Notes under the pieces: generated by a model
The model's input: only the letters and a program-made list of their open reading frames with translations
What the model was told of the DNA's origin: nothing
Database searches by the model: none
In this document: piece by piece, positions 7,561 to 9,934 of the stretch
Position numbering within the stretch: position 1 is the stretch's first letter
How the letters are laid out: each line of letters begins with the position of its first letter
Assembly: GCA_024959975.1 (NCBI GenBank)
Contig: JANXFM010000022.1
Location: 1-9,934, forward strand
Length of the DNA: 9,934 nucleotides
Source: Flavobacteriales bacterium
GTDB lineage: Bacteria; Bacteroidota; Bacteroidia; Flavobacteriales; UBA7430
Direction: 5' to 3'
Program-made: the position numbers and the translations under genes

Positions 7561-7581
7561 AAAGATTAAGAATTATAAATT

Positions 7582-9934
7582 ATGTTAAAATTTTACTTTC
7601 ATTTTCTCATTGCAACATTTCTAATCAGTTTTATTTCTGAAGCACAAAGTATTGTCTCCGGATACATCACCGAAAAAGACTCTAAAGAACCTATTCCGAA
7701 TGTACACATTATTTCTGAAATTAACCAAGGTACTTTTAGCGATATAAATGGTTTTTTCAAGCTGAGTTTAAACGAAGGCAAACACCGAATATCCTTTCAA
7801 CACCTTGCTTACAAAACTCAAAACAAAAATATCGTATTAAATGCAAATAAACCACTGGAGCTAAATATAGAACTTGATACAAAACACGAAGAATTAGAAA
7901 CAATTATTTTAAGTGCCGGAAAATTTGAACAACGCCTGGAAGAAATAAGCGTTTCTTTAGATGTCTTAGATGGGAATTACGTAGAAAACCAACACAATTA
8001 CAATGTAGAAAAAAACATTGCTCAAGCTCCGGGAATTCACATCATTGACGGACAAGCAAACATTAGAGGCGGAAGTGGCTGGAGCTATGGTGCAGGTTCA
8101 AGAGTTTTAGTTTTACTAGACGGACTTCCAGTAACCAATTCCACCACCGGCGCAGTACAATGGGAATTAATCCCTGCAGAAAATATTGAACGTATAGAGA
8201 TCATTAAAGGAGCCTCCTCAGTACTTTTTGGGTCGTCGGCATTAAATGGCGTTATAAATATCACCAGTAAAAAGGCAGAAACGAAACCACGCACGACCCT
8301 GTCAACTTATTATGGTGTGTATGATAAAGCTAAAAGAGCATCGCTAAATTGGTGGACTCCGGCAAACATACAGCTGCAACACTACGGCATCAACTTTAAC
8401 CACGCTCAAAAACACGATAATTACAGCTATAATTTCGGCTTACAATCTCATAAAAGCGACGGTTACATGGGTTTAATCGATAGTGTTTTTGACAACAATG
8501 ATACCATCATTAACATACGTCACTATGGAGAAGAAAGAGTACGGTTGTTCTTAAACACAAACTTTCGATCAAAAAAGATGAAAGGGTTGGAATACGGATT
8601 CAACAGTACTTACTTAAAATTTAACGAGGCCGATGGTTTCATGTATCTAAGCGACTCTTTAGGGTACAACTCTTTCGATGAAAAAAGCTTCCCTCCGTTT
8701 AAAAGTGCTCAAATAAATATCTCTCCAAATCTTACGTACAACAATTCAACAAACAATACCAAACACAAATTATTGGGACGATATTTACAAACCAATTTCA
8801 ACCCCGATGGCACTCAACAATTAAACAACTACATCGCTCTTTATTCAGAGTATTTATTTCAAAAGTTTTATTTAAACGGCACTTGGACTTCAGGGGCAAA
8901 CCTCAATTACTATGTTGGGCTGTCCGACTTTTTCGACGCCAACCAAACCGGAATTAACTACGCCCTGTTTTCACAATACGACCACACTCAGGGTCCCTTG
9001 CGTTACAGCATAGGTGCCCGCTACGAAAAATACAGCCTGAGGAATAAGAAAGAAGGGAAACCTGTGCTAAGAATGGGTGTGAATTATGAACTAAACGAAA
9101 GAAATTTCTTCAGAGCTTCTATCGGACAAGGCTATCGCTACCCGTCTATGTATGAATTATTCCTGTACAAGGATGCCGGTGAGATCTCCATCTATTCAAA
9201 TCCGGAACTAAAACCAGAAACAGGCTATACCGCAGAAATAGGCTACAAACACAAGTGGACCTCTAACGAACACCTAAAAACCTACATCGATCTTTCTGTT
9301 TTTCACATGACTTACAACGACATGGTGGAATACAGTTTTGGACTGTGGGGTGATTCTACACGATTAAACCCCCTTGGGATAGGTTTTAAACCGATCAACG
9401 TAGGTCAAACAAAAATTTCGGGGCTGGACTTTTCTTTTTTAGCTGATGGCAGTATAGGAAAGTGGAATATAAACACCAGACTTAGTTACACCTATATGAT
9501 TCCAAAGGCTGTAGATCCTGATGCAATTTACGGAAACTATAACGACGGAGTACACAATCTTTTGGGTGTTGACAGCCTTTCACCTGAAATGACACAACTT
9601 ACGCATAGTGAACTTTCCTATAATTCTACAAGTTCAAATCCCGAAAGTGAAACCTTAAAGTATCGATACAGACACCTAGCGAAATTCGATCTGGAGATTT
9701 CAAGAAACAAATGGACGGTGGGAACACACCTTCACTACAACTCCTTCATGGAAAACATTGACTGGCTTTTTGAAAGCGGTGCTTTTAACGCTGAAGTGTT
9801 CGACATTTTCACTCTTACCGGTGCCAACATCGCCGATATGGGCATCAAAAAATCCAGAGAACGTCTAAATTCCGGTGGTTTTCTGGCAGACCTAAAAATT
9901 TCTTATCTTTTTACAGAAGATTTATCGGCCCAAT
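7582..9934 (+). CDS. TonB-dependent outer-membrane receptor with carboxypeptidase-regulatory-like domain, 3' end cut off
   Basis: This is an outer-membrane active transporter driven by TonB-ExbBD, taking up a ligand such as a metal chelate, cobamide or oligomer; the substrate cannot be told from sequence. From ATG at 7582 I read 784 residues without a stop. A Sec signal peptide spans about 1-21 (hydrophobic FHFLIATFLISFI, likely cleaved after SEA). Residues about 24-100 form a CarboxypepD_reg-like beta-sandwich (VSGYITEKDSKEPIPNVHI, then GTFSDINGFFKL), typical of Bacteroidota receptors. The plug spans about 108-232, with SAGKFEQRLEEISVSLDVL, NIRGG, VLLDGLPV and the IEIIKGASSVLFGSSALNGVINI segment. 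The barrel has alternating aromatic strands, including the conserved SIGQGYRYPSMYELF and NPELKPETGYTAEIGYKH. It diverges from dprA. No SusD-like partner is visible within the window. More barrel strands and the stop lie to the right. Confidence 0.95.
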   Translation, partial: MLKFYFHFLIATFLISFISEAQSIVSGYITEKDSKEPIPNVHIISEINQGTFSDINGFFKLSLNEGKHRISFQHLAYKTQNKNIVLNANKPLELNIELDTKHEELETIILSAGKFEQRLEEISVSLDVLDGNYVENQHNYNVEKNIAQAPGIHIIDGQANIRGGSGWSYGAGSRVLVLLDGLPVTNSTTGAVQWELIPAENIERIEIIKGASSVLFGSSALNGVINITSKKAETKPRTTLSTYYGVYDKAKRASLNWWTPANIQLQHYGINFNHAQKHDNYSYNFGLQSHKSDGYMGLIDSVFDNNDTIINIRHYGEERVRLFLNTNFRSKKMKGLEYGFNSTYLKFNEADGFMYLSDSLGYNSFDEKSFPPFKSAQINISPNLTYNNSTNNTKHKLLGRYLQTNFNPDGTQQLNNYIALYSEYLFQKFYLNGTWTSGANLNYYVGLSDFFDANQTGINYALFSQYDHTQGPLRYSIGARYEKYSLRNKKEGKPVLRMGVNYELNERNFFRASIGQGYRYPSMYELFLYKDAGEISIYSNPELKPETGYTAEIGYKHKWTSNEHLKTYIDLSVFHMTYNDMVEYSFGLWGDSTRLNPLGIGFKPINVGQTKISGLDFSFLADGSIGKWNINTRLSYTYMIPKAVDPDAIYGNYNDGVHNLLGVDSLSPEMTQLTHSELSYNSTSSNPESETLKYRYRHLAKFDLEISRNKWTVGTHLHYNSFMENIDWLFESGAFNAEVFDIFTLTGANIADMGIKKSRERLNSGGFLADLKISYLFTEDLSAQ

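Noticed and set aside
7599..8294. Short minus-strand open frames within the receptor gene
   Set aside because: They oppose the CarboxypepD_reg-like and plug domains, which are clearly the coding strand.

Overview
The window looks like chromosomal DNA from a member of the Bacteroidota, most likely a flavobacterium-type organism. The basis is the low-to-moderate G+C, the AT-rich intergenic DNA with perfect or near-perfect TAnnTTTG (-7) promoter elements, weak or absent Shine-Dalgarno sequences, the order rplM-rpsI-rpsB-tsf-pyrH, and a TonB-dependent receptor with an N-terminal carboxypeptidase-regulatory-like domain. I cannot name a genus.

Everything from 1 to about 7541 is on the minus strand. 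In transcription order (right to left) it holds: a frame-broken dprA (7541-6457), the NADP-type glutamate dehydrogenase gdhA (6381-5041), glycine C-acetyltransferase kbl (true start 4879, end 3692), the translation cluster rplM-rpsI-rpsB-tsf (3478-757) closed by a strong intrinsic terminator (709-737), and pyrH (635 to beyond the left edge) with its own candidate promoter. On the plus strand, diverging from dprA across only 40 bp, is a TonB-dependent outer-membrane receptor gene (7582 to beyond the right edge).

The left half is housekeeping: ribosomal proteins L13, S9 and S2, elongation factor Ts, and UMP kinase for pyrimidine nucleotide supply. Small RNA-like structures sit at several junctions: a possible rplM leader hairpin, a hairpin between rpsI and rpsB whose stem keeps a G-U pair only on the coding strand, a hairpin between rpsB and tsf, and the terminator after tsf. 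The middle is amino-acid metabolism (glutamate and glycine/threonine). Its intergenic DNA carries three short tandem arrays, each with a 7-bp unit but a different sequence, plus a composite palindrome upstream of kbl that artificially extends the kbl reading frame.

I see no defence system, CRISPR array, integrase, transposase, tRNA or rRNA gene, and no previously undescribed multi-gene system. The items most worth a second look are the dprA lesion (consistent with a 22-bp microhomology deletion), the family of 7-bp intergenic repeats, and the candidate leader/attenuator hairpins in the ribosomal cluster.
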